Shown here: piece by piece, positions 51,567-58,926 of the stretch
Numbering within the stretch: position 1 is the stretch's first letter
Layout: each line of letters starts with the position of its first letter
From: Egaibacter sp046050465
Lineage (GTDB): Bacteria; Pseudomonadota; Gammaproteobacteria; Burkholderiales; Burkholderiaceae_C
Reading direction: 5' to 3'
Assembly: GCA_046050465.1 (NCBI GenBank)
Contig: JBJOPS010000024.1
Location: 1-58,926, forward strand
Length of the DNA stretch: 58,926 nucleotides
Notes under the pieces: generated by a model
Told to the model about the DNA's origin: nothing
Seen by the model: only the letters and a program-made list of their open reading frames with translations
The model's database searches: none
Program-made: the position numbers and the translations under genes

Positions 51567-51926
51567 ATTGGCGGTCCGTCCAATATGGCAATTCCGCTGT
51601 GTTCCGCGCCATTCCTCATTCAGCATCAATGGCTGAATTAGGGTCGAGACTTGGCGTCTACAATACGGCACCACATATCAAAGACCTTACGAGTCGTTGT
51701 TACCTCAATTACCGTCAACTGTCACACTCATGTCACAGTTGGCGGCATTCTTGAGCAGCACTGGTCATCAGTGCCGTTTATCTCCAGCGCCAGATTTCGC
51801 GCCGTCAACTCAACCCCTGGCAGTTACGGTAGCAAATTAAATGACAGCCATACGTGAACGGATCGACGAAAACGGCCAGAAGAGCTATCCAGCTCAAGCC
51901 TGTATAGAGGGCTACAGCCGTCGCGA
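51567..51926. other. Right island boundary region without genes
   Basis: About 360 bases hold the right att copy (51666-51686) and two inverted repeats: ATTCAGC (51618-51624) with GCTGAAT (51632-51638), just inside the island, and CAACTGT (51716-51722) with ACAGTTG (51735-51741), just outside. No frame here looks like a real gene. Confidence 0.55.
51666..51686 (+). repeat. Right attachment site (attR) of the genomic island
   Basis: An exact 21-base copy of 35720-35740 (CGGCACCACATATCAAAG then ACC). Sequence identity ends at both sides (ATA before, TTA after, against CTC and CGA). The distance between the copies, 15,946 bases, gives the island size. Confidence 0.9.
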
Positions 51927-53069
51927 TCAGTCCTCAAAACTTAGTTGCGTAACCTTGATAAGGTCCCCCGCCTTCGTACCCTTGAGGTGAACTTTGGCCC
52001 CCAGCTTGATATCAAGCAGTGAGCCATTCTTGACAACTGTCAATCCGGAAGCATCGCATCGGTGATTGCGCACCATAAAATTTGACAAACTGGTGAACTC
52101 GTTGATTTGAGCTTCAATCTCTACTTGGTCCAGCTCTTCTTCGTCCTCTATTTCAACTTTGGCAGCTGTGAGCCTGCCTGCCTGCCATTTGCCATGTACT
52201 TCAACGCGCATACCAACAGCGAGTGGCAAGTCAACAGGTTCAAAACTAGCGGCGCTGGCATCTACTTCGCTCGACCCTAGTTTGAAGTGAGTGGCAGACA
52301 GCAAAGCGGTGACCAGGCCCTCAACTTCGGTTTCCCTCTCCTGTGCCTGGGTGCTGCTGGTATCGAGCAACTTGACACGTGTTACCAGCAGACTGTCGCC
52401 GGAAGCGGAGAGTGAGCCCTGCACTCTTGCTAGCTGGCCAGAGGTTAGGCTGTCTGCGAGCGATCCTGTCAGCATCAAGCCGTTAAGTGTGCGCTGGGAA
52501 TCCAGGACCTGTACCAGCCCGGTGCTGGCAGTGGTTGGCGTTGACGCAGATGACACTGTGACACGTGTGGCTATCCACCGCTTGGCATCTGCAGACGCCT
52601 GTAAACCCCACACAGTCAACCGCATCCCCGGCGTCAACAAAGTAACTGAACTGATACCCTCAAACACAGTGGCATCATTGGTTTGCAGCGTCATGCCAGC
52701 CAGATTGAATTGGCCGGCAGAAACCTGCGAAACTGCGCCTTGTGCAATTGACCATACCTCTATACTGTTGGCAATCCCTAGTGAGGCCGTGGTACTGCGG
52801 AAGCCCTGTACGCTGGCGACCATGCCGATTCGCAAGTTTGCTGCCGTGGCAGGGTTTCCATCCATGCTTACGGTGGCCTGTAGGTCATCAAACCTGACCC
52901 GGTTAACAATTACACTGCCGAATCCTGAAATGGAGCCAAAGGAAAAAATACCGGTGCCACCAGTGCCTGGTGTGCCGGCAAACTCTCCCATTCCGCCGCC
53001 ACAAGATGCTAGGGACCATGCCGCAAGGGCAAGGAAGCCGCGTCTGGGAAGTTCGTGATCGCTGTTCAT
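51927..53069 (-). CDS. DUF5666 repeat protein, exported lipoprotein
   Basis: A 380-residue protein with a twin-arginine-like signal (PRRGFLALAAWSLASC) whose Cys23 fits a lipobox, so probable Tat export and lipidation. After a Gly/Thr linker there are about four OB-like DUF5666 modules, each with a phrase such as LRIGMVASVQG, LTPGMRLTVWG, LTSGQLARVQG or LAVGMRVEVHGKW. Function unknown. Its ATG overlaps the stop of the DUF6502 gene (ATGA), so the two are made together. Confidence 0.82.
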   Translation of the reverse strand: MNSDHELPRRGFLALAAWSLASCGGGMGEFAGTPGTGGTGIFSFGSISGFGSVIVNRVRFDDLQATVSMDGNPATAANLRIGMVASVQGFRSTTASLGIANSIEVWSIAQGAVSQVSAGQFNLAGMTLQTNDATVFEGISSVTLLTPGMRLTVWGLQASADAKRWIATRVTVSSASTPTTASTGLVQVLDSQRTLNGLMLTGSLADSLTSGQLARVQGSLSASGDSLLVTRVKLLDTSSTQAQERETEVEGLVTALLSATHFKLGSSEVDASAASFEPVDLPLAVGMRVEVHGKWQAGRLTAAKVEIEDEEELDQVEIEAQINEFTSLSNFMVRNHRCDASGLTVVKNGSLLDIKLGAKVHLKGTKAGDLIKVTQLSFED

Positions 53070-54001
53070 TTGGGTTTCTTTCGCTGTGATCCGGATGCAG
53101 TCGTTTTTCTTGCAACACGGGGTAAATCGGGTTGCTGTGGCTCTGATTCGTAAAAATACACGCCAAATCTTATGTTTTGCTTAACGCCACCACAGCCCGC
53201 ACTACGCTGTTCAGCCACGTTCGCAGCCTGTAAAAACTCCTTCAAAACATTGCCCCAAAGACGACGTGCCAGTTTCTGCAACTGCATCGCCTGTTCGCCG
53301 GACAGATCATGCGAGAAAGCACTCTGCTCCAGCATGAGGGGGTCACGACGACTTGGGTTAAGGTTATGTACTGCCGTGGCCACATGATCCCGAATATTGT
53401 TGGCAAAAAAATGAAATGATTCATCCAGGCCTTCATGCGGTACAAAAGCTGTTAATACCAAGTCCACATAGCCATCCTCGCGCAGTTTGACTGCGCCCAG
53501 ACGTTCAAGTTCATCCAGCACGGCCCTGGCACCTACATCACGACTGACCTCAGCTACCAGTGTTGTGAAGTCTGATTCGCCGGGCCTGGCACGCGTCGGT
53601 GTCCTTGCTAGAGGACGGGCAGATTGATCCGTATTGAGAAATTTCGGTTCACTGATCCAGCGAGCTACTACCGACGAGGCAATCCCTAACATTGGTGATG
53701 CCACCTTTGGGTTGGCAGGAGACTCCCGCAGTCGCTTGACATCTTTGCGATGCACGCCTGTCAACAATGCAATGCGTGTGTCGGAGCTGCCCTTTGCGGA
53801 CAGGCCATACGCACTTGTAGCCTCGTTTACGAGGGCCGTTTTGAGAAGTTCCACCATGGAGGGAAGCTGCAATCCGTAGTCAATCATCAACCTGGCAAGC
53901 GGTTGCAACACCACGGCAATGGCACGTTTTGCCAAGGCGGGCTCGGGCAGGCCAGAGAGATTGGACGGTGCTGCAGCAGGAGTGGGCTCGTAAGCGTTCA
54001 T
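53066..54001 (-). CDS. DUF6502 family protein
   Basis: A 311-residue soluble protein with an N-terminal helical region (ALAKRAIAVVLQPLARLMID) and an HTH-like segment (DTRIALLTGVHRKDVKRLRE), then VVARWISEPKF and GYVDLVLTAFVPHEGLDES; this fits the DUF6502 family. It may be a regulator because of the HTH-like part, but no function is established. It is transcribed toward the DUF5666 lipoprotein and diverges from the thioredoxin gene across about 215 AT-rich bases with repeated palindromes. Confidence 0.75.
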   Translation of the reverse strand: MNAYEPTPAAAPSNLSGLPEPALAKRAIAVVLQPLARLMIDYGLQLPSMVELLKTALVNEATSAYGLSAKGSSDTRIALLTGVHRKDVKRLRESPANPKVASPMLGIASSVVARWISEPKFLNTDQSARPLARTPTRARPGESDFTTLVAEVSRDVGARAVLDELERLGAVKLREDGYVDLVLTAFVPHEGLDESFHFFANNIRDHVATAVHNLNPSRRDPLMLEQSAFSHDLSGEQAMQLQKLARRLWGNVLKEFLQAANVAEQRSAGCGGVKQNIRFGVYFYESEPQQPDLPRVARKTTASGSQRKKPK

Positions 54002-54082
54002 GAATTGGAAACGGGGATTACTGCGTATGCGATTGACTGGGGAGCTGTGACGAAATGTGCTGATCGATAGCAGACGTTACAT

Positions 54083-54163
54083 AAATTTACGGGTAAATTT
54101 CCCAAAAATTTGATCAATGACTTTACACTGCCATCAAGGAAGATCATTTAGGGAAATTATCCC
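54083..54163. promoter_or_regulatory. Palindromic sites between DUF6502 and the thioredoxin operon
   Basis: AAATTTAC (54083-54090) and GTAAATTT (54093-54100) form a perfect 18-bp palindrome. In addition GGGAAATTATCCC (54151-54163) resembles the minus-strand reading of 54091-54103, GGGAAATTTACCC, so a 13-bp motif recurs about 60 bases apart. Both lie in the divergent promoter region and are candidate operator sites. Confidence 0.45.
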
Positions 54164-54216
54164 CAAATTGAATATCTTCCGACAAGATTTTCTTTTACTT
54201 GAATGGATTCAAAAGC

Positions 54217-54717
54217 ATGAGCCCTATCCTCGCACGAACTGTTTCCCTGATATTAAGCGCCCTTTTTGCTGTGTCGATTCATGCAGCAGAGGTGGGGCAG
54301 GCTGCTCCCGACTTTGATCTTCCAGGTGCTCAAGGTGCCGTGAAGCTCAGCGATTACAAAGGCAAGGTGGTGTATCTGGACTTCTGGGCGTCCTGGTGCG
54401 GTCCCTGCAAGCAGTCATTCCCCTGGATGAACGATATGCAAACCCGATACGGCGGCAAGGGCCTGAACCTTGTGGCTGTCAATGTCGACCAGAAGTCTGA
54501 GGACGCAAGGGCCTTCCTGAAGGACAACGTGGCCAAATTCACGGTTGCCTTCGATCAGGCAGGCAAGACACCCAAGGCATACGCCATCAAGGGCATGCCT
54601 ACCTCCGTGCTGATTGGTGCAGATGGCAAAGTACTGATGGTGCACAGCGGGTTCAAGGATGAGCAGCGTGGCGAATTGGAAAAGCAGCTCAAGTTGGCGC
54701 TGAACATCAAGGACTGA
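54217..54717 (+). CDS. Periplasmic TlpA/ResA-type thioredoxin
   Basis: A 166-residue exported thioredoxin-fold protein. An N-terminal signal peptide (residues about 1-24, ending VSIHAAE) is followed by a redoxin domain with the active site WASWCGPCKQ (CGPC at residues 61-64) and the cis-Pro in KGMPTSVLIG. It reduces or shuttles disulfides in the periplasm. The ATG at 54217 gives a clean signal peptide. It is the first gene of the thioredoxin-DUF4266-DUF3570-ApbE cluster; the gap to the next gene is 2 bases. Confidence 0.92.
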   Translation: MSPILARTVSLILSALFAVSIHAAEVGQAAPDFDLPGAQGAVKLSDYKGKVVYLDFWASWCGPCKQSFPWMNDMQTRYGGKGLNLVAVNVDQKSEDARAFLKDNVAKFTVAFDQAGKTPKAYAIKGMPTSVLIGADGKVLMVHSGFKDEQRGELEKQLKLALNIKD

Positions 54718-54719
54718 TC

Positions 54720-54947
54720 ATGAAGGCAACTCTTTTAAGTCTGCTCGCCGTGGTCGGTCTGGCAATGCTGGGCGGTTGCAGCAATCTGGGGCAGGTGAGT
54801 CCCTGGGAGAAAAATAATCTGGCCAAACCCGGGATGACGTTTGGTGGTGATCCGCTGGACGAGCGTTTTGTGCAGCACATCTACGGCAGCAAGGAAAACT
54901 CCAGCGGTGGCTACGGCGTCGGTGGTGGTGGATGCGGTTGCAACTGA
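54720..54947 (+). CDS. DUF4266 small lipoprotein
   Basis: A 75-residue lipoprotein with lipobox LGGC (Cys20), the DUF4266 core (VSPWEKNNLAKPGMTFGGDP, then FVQHIYGSKENSSGGYG) and a striking C-terminus GVGGGGCGCN with two cysteines. Function unknown. It lies 2 bases after the thioredoxin gene and 11 before the start used for the DUF3570 gene, so the set is translated together. The Cys-rich tail may bind metal, form a disulfide handled by the thioredoxin, or be modified; all of this is inference. Confidence 0.85.
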   Translation: MKATLLSLLAVVGLAMLGGCSNLGQVSPWEKNNLAKPGMTFGGDPLDERFVQHIYGSKENSSGGYGVGGGGCGCN

Positions 54948-54958
54948 AGACGCCCGTC

Positions 54959-56158
54959 ATGAACAAGCAATACAAGATGAAACAATCGCAATCGTGCCGC
55001 TACGCGCCGGCCACCAGTGTGGTGCTGGCTTCCCTGATGTTGCCCGGTTTGGCTGCCCTGAGCGCTCTGGCGCCAATGAATGCGTTGGCCGAAAGCGCTC
55101 CAGAAAAAGCCACCATCGCTATCAAGTACGGCTCTTACAGTGATAGTCAGCCGGGTCTGGATCGAGTCAAGGTAAAAGCACCATTTATCTACGTTCAGGC
55201 ACCTATCGCGGGCGAATGGTCTGTTGAAGGATCGTGGGTGGGCGACAGTGTTTCCGGGGCATCCCCGCGCCTGTGGACAGACCGCTCCAGCGCCAGCCAT
55301 ATGAGTGATTACCGCAAAGCAGCTGACGTCAAGGTGACACGCTATTTTTCACGCGCTGCTGTATCGGCCAGTCTGGCCTATTCAGACGAACACGATTACA
55401 CCTCTCGAGCCTTTGGTCTGGATGCCCGGTGGTCCACTGAAGACAATAACCGGACGTGGACGGTGGGCTACGGCGCATCCTTCGACAAGATCGATAACAC
55501 CTATAACGGTGTCAATACGGCTATTGATCAACGCAAGCACACAAAAGAGGTGATGGTGGGCGTTACACAAGTGCTCACACCCACGGATATTGCCCAGTTC
55601 AACCTCACGCGTAGCGTAGGCAGCGGTTATTACAACGACCCGTACAAGTCATTTGATCAGCGCCCGAATCAGCGCAATAACTGGATTGCGCTAGCTCGCT
55701 GGAACCACCATGTGGAGAAGTTCGATGCCTCCATTCATGGCAGCTATCGTTATTACACCGATACCTTTGGTGTGAAATCTCACACCTTGGGTCTGGAGTG
55801 GGTGCAGCCAAAAGGTCAATGGACGTTTACGCCTGGACTCCGCTACTACACCCAGAGTGCTGCGAGCTTCTATGTTGATCCGGTATTGGATGCGCAAGGA
55901 CAGATAGATTCATTGAATTCATTGATAAAAATTGCTCTTTTGGGAGGCGACAAGTCCGCCGATCAGCGCCTGTCTGCTTTTGGTGCTGTCACGGTTTCCA
56001 TGAAGGTTAGCTACGCACTGAAGCCAGGCACGGTGGTTGACGTCAAATACGAGCGCTATCGTCAGACCTCAGGTTTGAGGATCGGCGGTGCAGGCAGTCC
56101 GGGGCTGGACTCCTTCAACGCGACTTTCATGCAGGTCGGCTTGACCCATCGCTTCTAG
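54959..56158 (+). CDS. DUF3570 outer-membrane-like beta-barrel protein
   Basis: A 399-residue exported protein: signal peptide (ALSALAPMNALAES) followed by alternating amphipathic strands rich in Tyr, Trp and Arg, ending in a C-terminal Phe (GLTHRF), as in outer-membrane beta barrels. The pattern matches the DUF3570 family. The ATG at 54959 is preferred; the frame is open to 54932 within the DUF4266 gene. Probably a porin-like or secretion partner of the small lipoprotein; not proven. Confidence 0.82.
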   Translation: MNKQYKMKQSQSCRYAPATSVVLASLMLPGLAALSALAPMNALAESAPEKATIAIKYGSYSDSQPGLDRVKVKAPFIYVQAPIAGEWSVEGSWVGDSVSGASPRLWTDRSSASHMSDYRKAADVKVTRYFSRAAVSASLAYSDEHDYTSRAFGLDARWSTEDNNRTWTVGYGASFDKIDNTYNGVNTAIDQRKHTKEVMVGVTQVLTPTDIAQFNLTRSVGSGYYNDPYKSFDQRPNQRNNWIALARWNHHVEKFDASIHGSYRYYTDTFGVKSHTLGLEWVQPKGQWTFTPGLRYYTQSAASFYVDPVLDAQGQIDSLNSLIKIALLGGDKSADQRLSAFGAVTVSMKVSYALKPGTVVDVKYERYRQTSGLRIGGAGSPGLDSFNATFMQVGLTHRF

Positions 56159-56167
56159 AACTGAATC

Positions 56168-57184
56168 ATGAGTCGCTGGCGTACCCTTCGTTTTGAATTT
56201 CAGGCCATGGCCTGTGCCTGCAGCGTGCAGATAGACGGCCGGGATGAACGAGCCATGCGCACGGCAGCTGCGCAGGCCATCACTGAAGTCCATCGCATTG
56301 AAAGCAAGTTTTCCCGCTACCTGGAAGGCAGCGTCGTCAGTCGAATCAACCGCAATGCCGGGCTTGACCTGATCGAGGTGGATTCCGAAACGAACGGACT
56401 GCTGGACTTTGCATCTCAACTCTGGGCGTTGAGTGGCGGTTTGTTTGATATCACTTCTGGCGTCCTGCGGCGAGCCTGGGACTTCAAGAACGCGCTCGTT
56501 CCGAAAGCTGACGATCTGCAAGCTTTGTTGAATCTGGTGGATTGGAAACGGGTTGAGCGACAAGGCAATAAAGTACGCCTCTCGACGCCCGGTATGCAGC
56601 TTGACTTCGGTGGCTTTGGCAAGGAATATGCCGCTGACCGGGCCGCCGCTGTCTTGCAGTGCCACGGCATGGACCATGCGCTGATCAATCTGGGCGGTGA
56701 CTTGCATGCCTTGGGAGCACGTGCCATGCCCGGGCAGGAAGGAGAGCCCTGGCAAATCGAGATTCAGCATCCCCGGCCGAAACCCTTGCAGCCACTGGAG
56801 AGCATCGCTTTGTTGCCATTGGCACACGGCGGCTTGGCAACGAGCGGTGACTACGAACGTTTCTTCATCAGGGATGGCCTGCGTTATTGCCACATCCTGA
56901 ATCCGCAAACTGGCTGGCCGGTGACGCACTGGCAGTCGGTGAGTGTGTTGGCAGCCAACAGTACTGCAGCGGGCGCGTTATCCACTATTGCCATGCTCAA
57001 AGGGCCAGATGCCTTGACTTGGTTGGGGACCCAGAATGCCTCATACCTGGCTGTTTCGCAGGATGGGCAGGTGATGCGTAGCGCTGTCCCTGGTGAACGT
57101 CGTCCGGTAGTCCCCATTTCCTCTAAATCGCCCCCTGGTAGTCGGATCTTCACAAGAACCGCCTCTTTCGCTCTGTCTATTTGA
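56168..57184 (+). CDS. apbE: FAD:protein FMN transferase (ApbE family)
   Basis: Transfers FMN from FAD to a Thr or Ser of target proteins in the periplasm. The 338-residue protein opens FEFQAMACACSVQI, has SKFSRYLEGSVVSRINRNAG, the FAD-binding DFGGFGKEYAADRAA near residue 155, LINLGGDLHALG, LATSGDYERFF and HILNPQTGWPV with the metal-binding region. No clear lipobox or signal peptide is seen. None of the neighbouring proteins shows an obvious flavinylation motif, so the substrate is open. It lies 9 bases after the DUF3570 gene. Confidence 0.93.
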   Translation: MSRWRTLRFEFQAMACACSVQIDGRDERAMRTAAAQAITEVHRIESKFSRYLEGSVVSRINRNAGLDLIEVDSETNGLLDFASQLWALSGGLFDITSGVLRRAWDFKNALVPKADDLQALLNLVDWKRVERQGNKVRLSTPGMQLDFGGFGKEYAADRAAAVLQCHGMDHALINLGGDLHALGARAMPGQEGEPWQIEIQHPRPKPLQPLESIALLPLAHGGLATSGDYERFFIRDGLRYCHILNPQTGWPVTHWQSVSVLAANSTAAGALSTIAMLKGPDALTWLGTQNASYLAVSQDGQVMRSAVPGERRPVVPISSKSPPGSRIFTRTASFALSI

Positions 57185-57204
57185 CCACCCAAAGGAGTTT
57201 CAAC

Positions 57205-58803
57205 ATGATCTACAACACCCATCACTTCAAGCTTGGTTTGATTACGGCTGCCGTTGCTGCCTTGTCTGCATGTGGTGGAGGCGCGGGCTCCATTTCGACG
57301 ACCGTCATGGATGGGCTGATCAGCAATGCCCTGGTGTGTGTGGATGCCAATAACAGCGGTATGTGCGATACCGGAGAGACCCAGGGCCGCACTGACAGCA
57401 ACGGTCGTGTGACCTTGAGTGTGGCCCCCGCAGAAATGGGTATGGCCAGACTTGTTGCCATGATTGGAACGGATGCGGTTGATCTGGATACGGGCCCCGT
57501 GACGACACCCTACACGCTTCAAACCCCCGCTGGCAAATACGATGTCATCAGTCCGCTGACCACTATGGTTCAGGTCAAAATGGATGAGGACAAAGTGGGC
57601 TCTGACACGGCTGAAGCGCATGTCAAGTCTCAACTAGGCCTGACCGTTTCAGTTTTTGACGACTATATTGCCATGCGCGGCAAAGGCAGCCACAAAAGGG
57701 CTGACTTGCTGGCCCGACTGCTGGTTGTGAGTGCAAGGAAATCAAGAAGCTCTTCGGATACGTCGTGTGACTCAGACAACGATGATGACGAAAAAGAGTC
57801 TCACATTAAAAATAATCTGCTGGCGAAGCTGGCAGATTTGCGCGTACTGTCTGATCAGCTTGAGATTGTGATAACTCGGAATCCAAGCAAAGATAAGGGT
57901 AATTTTGCCAGGGACTTTGAGAGCGAAATTGAAACCCTGGCCCCAACAGTGAAACACTGCGCCTTGCCATTGACTGCACAGACGATCACATTTAATGCGC
58001 CGACCAACCCCACGGCAGGTACCCCAGCGACACTATCGGGCACGTCAACCTCCGCCCTGGCGGTTACTTTTGCTTCGACAACTCCGGCTGTCTGCACCGT
58101 GAGCGGTACCACATTGACACCGGTCAAGGCCGGGAACTGCACGGTCGATGCGAATCAGGCTGGCAATAAAACGTTTGCAGCTGCGACTGCTGTGTCGCGC
58201 ACCTTTGCGGTAGCCGCAACGCCAACGCCAACGCCAACGCCAACGCCAACGCCAACGCCAACGCCAACGCCAACGCCAACGCCAACGCCAACGCCAACGC
58301 CGGTGGCGCAGACTATTACGTTCGCTACACCAACCAGCCTGAGCCAGACCGTTGGTATCGCAGCAACACTAGGTGCCACTTCGACTTCCGGTCTGACGGT
58401 GGGTTTTGCGACTGCCAGCGCTGGCTGTACGCTCACGGGTATGACGCTGACCCGGGCAACTGCAGGTGCGTGTGTGGTTACCGCCAGTCAGGGGGGTAAT
58501 TCGGGGTATGCCCCTGCCACACCGGTATCTCGCACCTTCACCTATACCGAGCCCGCAACAGGGCCATCGGCTGCCAACGGCAAGGTGGTTTACAACGCCA
58601 CGATCGGCGCTTTGAGCTGTGCTGCGTGCCATAACGCAGACCCCACAGGTAACCGCGACAAAATCCTGAGTGGCGCCAACAACGCGAGCAAGATTCTCAG
58701 CGCTATTAATGGAAACAAAGGCAATATGGGCATCTTGGCTGGCAAATACACCCAGTCGCAACTCAACGACATCGCCGCGTACCTGGCCACGCCTGGCATT
58801 TGA
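57205..58803 (+). CDS. Lipoprotein with Ig-like repeats, Thr-Pro spacer and cytochrome c motif
   Basis: A 532-residue exported lipoprotein (lipobox LSAC near residue 24). Residues about 35-240 contain a carboxypeptidase-regulatory/adhesin-like beta domain (DGLISNALVCVDANNSG, GETQGRTDSNGRVTLSV). Two Ig-like modules beginning QTITFNAP and QTITFATP are separated by 14 Thr-Pro pairs. The C-terminal 75 residues hold a haem-binding CAACH at about 472-476 and a later Met (NMGILAGKY), matching a small c-type cytochrome. AAAGGAG lies 7 bases before the ATG. It follows apbE by 20 bases. Confidence 0.8.
   Translation: MIYNTHHFKLGLITAAVAALSACGGGAGSISTTVMDGLISNALVCVDANNSGMCDTGETQGRTDSNGRVTLSVAPAEMGMARLVAMIGTDAVDLDTGPVTTPYTLQTPAGKYDVISPLTTMVQVKMDEDKVGSDTAEAHVKSQLGLTVSVFDDYIAMRGKGSHKRADLLARLLVVSARKSRSSSDTSCDSDNDDDEKESHIKNNLLAKLADLRVLSDQLEIVITRNPSKDKGNFARDFESEIETLAPTVKHCALPLTAQTITFNAPTNPTAGTPATLSGTSTSALAVTFASTTPAVCTVSGTTLTPVKAGNCTVDANQAGNKTFAAATAVSRTFAVAATPTPTPTPTPTPTPTPTPTPTPTPTPTPVAQTITFATPTSLSQTVGIAATLGATSTSGLTVGFATASAGCTLTGMTLTRATAGACVVTASQGGNSGYAPATPVSRTFTYTEPATGPSAANGKVVYNATIGALSCAACHNADPTGNRDKILSGANNASKILSAINGNKGNMGILAGKYTQSQLNDIAAYLATPGI
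58219..58296 (+). repeat. 6-bp tandem repeat encoding Thr-Pro
   Basis: Thirteen perfect copies of ACGCCA, followed by one ACGCCG, encode a (Thr-Pro)14 rod. Units are two codons, so slippage changes spacer length without a frameshift. Not a CRISPR: there are no spacers. Confidence 0.97.
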
Positions 58804-58807
58804 TGCC

Positions 58808-58926
58808 ATGCCCATCGTCCAACAAGCCAAAGTCCTGATCCTGGGCTCCGGCCCAGCCGGCTACAGCGCCGCTGTGTACGCCGCCCGAGCCAACCTCAAC
58901 CCGGTGCTGATCACCGGCATCGCCCA
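58808..58926 (+). CDS. trxB: Thioredoxin reductase, N-terminal part (cut by window edge)
   Basis: The visible 39 codons read MPIVQQAKVLILGSGPAGYS and continue AAVYAARANL, NPVLITGI. The GSGPAGYSAA FAD-binding motif and the following residues are those of bacterial TrxB. It starts 4 bases after the cytochrome gene's stop. The active-site CxxC lies outside the window. Confidence 0.88.
   Translation, partial: MPIVQQAKVLILGSGPAGYSAAVYAARANLNPVLITGIA

Noticed and set aside
58219..58301. Tandem repeat as a CRISPR array
   Set aside because: Units of six bases with no spacers, inside a coding frame, encoding Thr-Pro.

Overview
The window reads as about 59 kb of a betaproteobacterial chromosome, most likely from Comamonadaceae (Rhodoferax/Polaromonas/Acidovorax-like). 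This rests on the GC-rich codon use, the prfB-pepN-fbp and LysR/pirin/DoxX/flavodoxin neighbourhoods, the DUF6502-DUF5666 pair, and short dispersed repeats of a kind I associate with this family. The genus is not proven.

Layout. (1) 1-2.4 kb is mobile debris: the end of an IS3-family element inserted into a P4-type integrase, a VapBC toxin-antitoxin pair, and the C-terminal scrap of a second tyrosine recombinase. (2) 2.4-35.6 kb is ordinary chromosome: folA-thyA, a GlcD-like FAD oxidase, DUF2069 and YihY membrane proteins, metY with a hydrolase, a CBS protein, aroC, a DMT transporter, gluQ with a FAD oxidoreductase, a LysR-controlled pirin-DoxX-flavodoxin set, DUF599, dnaE, a small lipoprotein, a cNMP-binding patatin, fumarase-murI, an aldo/keto reductase, an acyl-CoA synthetase, a hydrolase, prfB (with its programmed frameshift), a HAD phosphatase, pepN and fbp. 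(3) 35.65-51.69 kb is a genomic island in the 3' end of tRNA-Thr(CGU), bounded by a perfect 21-bp direct repeat. (4) 51.9-58.9 kb holds DUF6502-DUF5666, a divergent thioredoxin-DUF4266-DUF3570-ApbE-cytochrome lipoprotein cluster, and the start of trxB.

The island is a defence locus. Its core is a type IC restriction-modification operon, hsdM-hsdS-prrC-rhuM-hsdR, with almost no intergenic space. PrrC is the latent tRNA anticodon nuclease that guards type IC enzymes, and its Walker motifs and Arg/Glu/His nuclease triad are all present. HsdS carries 12-bp TAEL-type tandem repeats, known in EcoR124 to set target spacing. Upstream are a small HTH protein and an AlbA_2/Schlafen-type ATP-binding protein. 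Downstream are a TOTE-type primase and a helicase, split by a one-base frameshift, and a protein of unknown function. The only recombinase inside the island is a decayed serine recombinase.

The least expected signal in the core chromosome is a family of roughly 55-bp repeats found inside essential genes (gluQ, murI, pepN and twice in an acyl-CoA synthetase) and once between genes. Every genic copy is open through the host gene's frame, and all sense copies use one reading frame, recalling the Rickettsia palindromic elements. A different, hairpin-bearing repeat adds 33 residues to the same synthetase. A 20-codon relic of an hsdR 3' end also forms the tail of gluQ, which suggests an earlier type I system once sat there.
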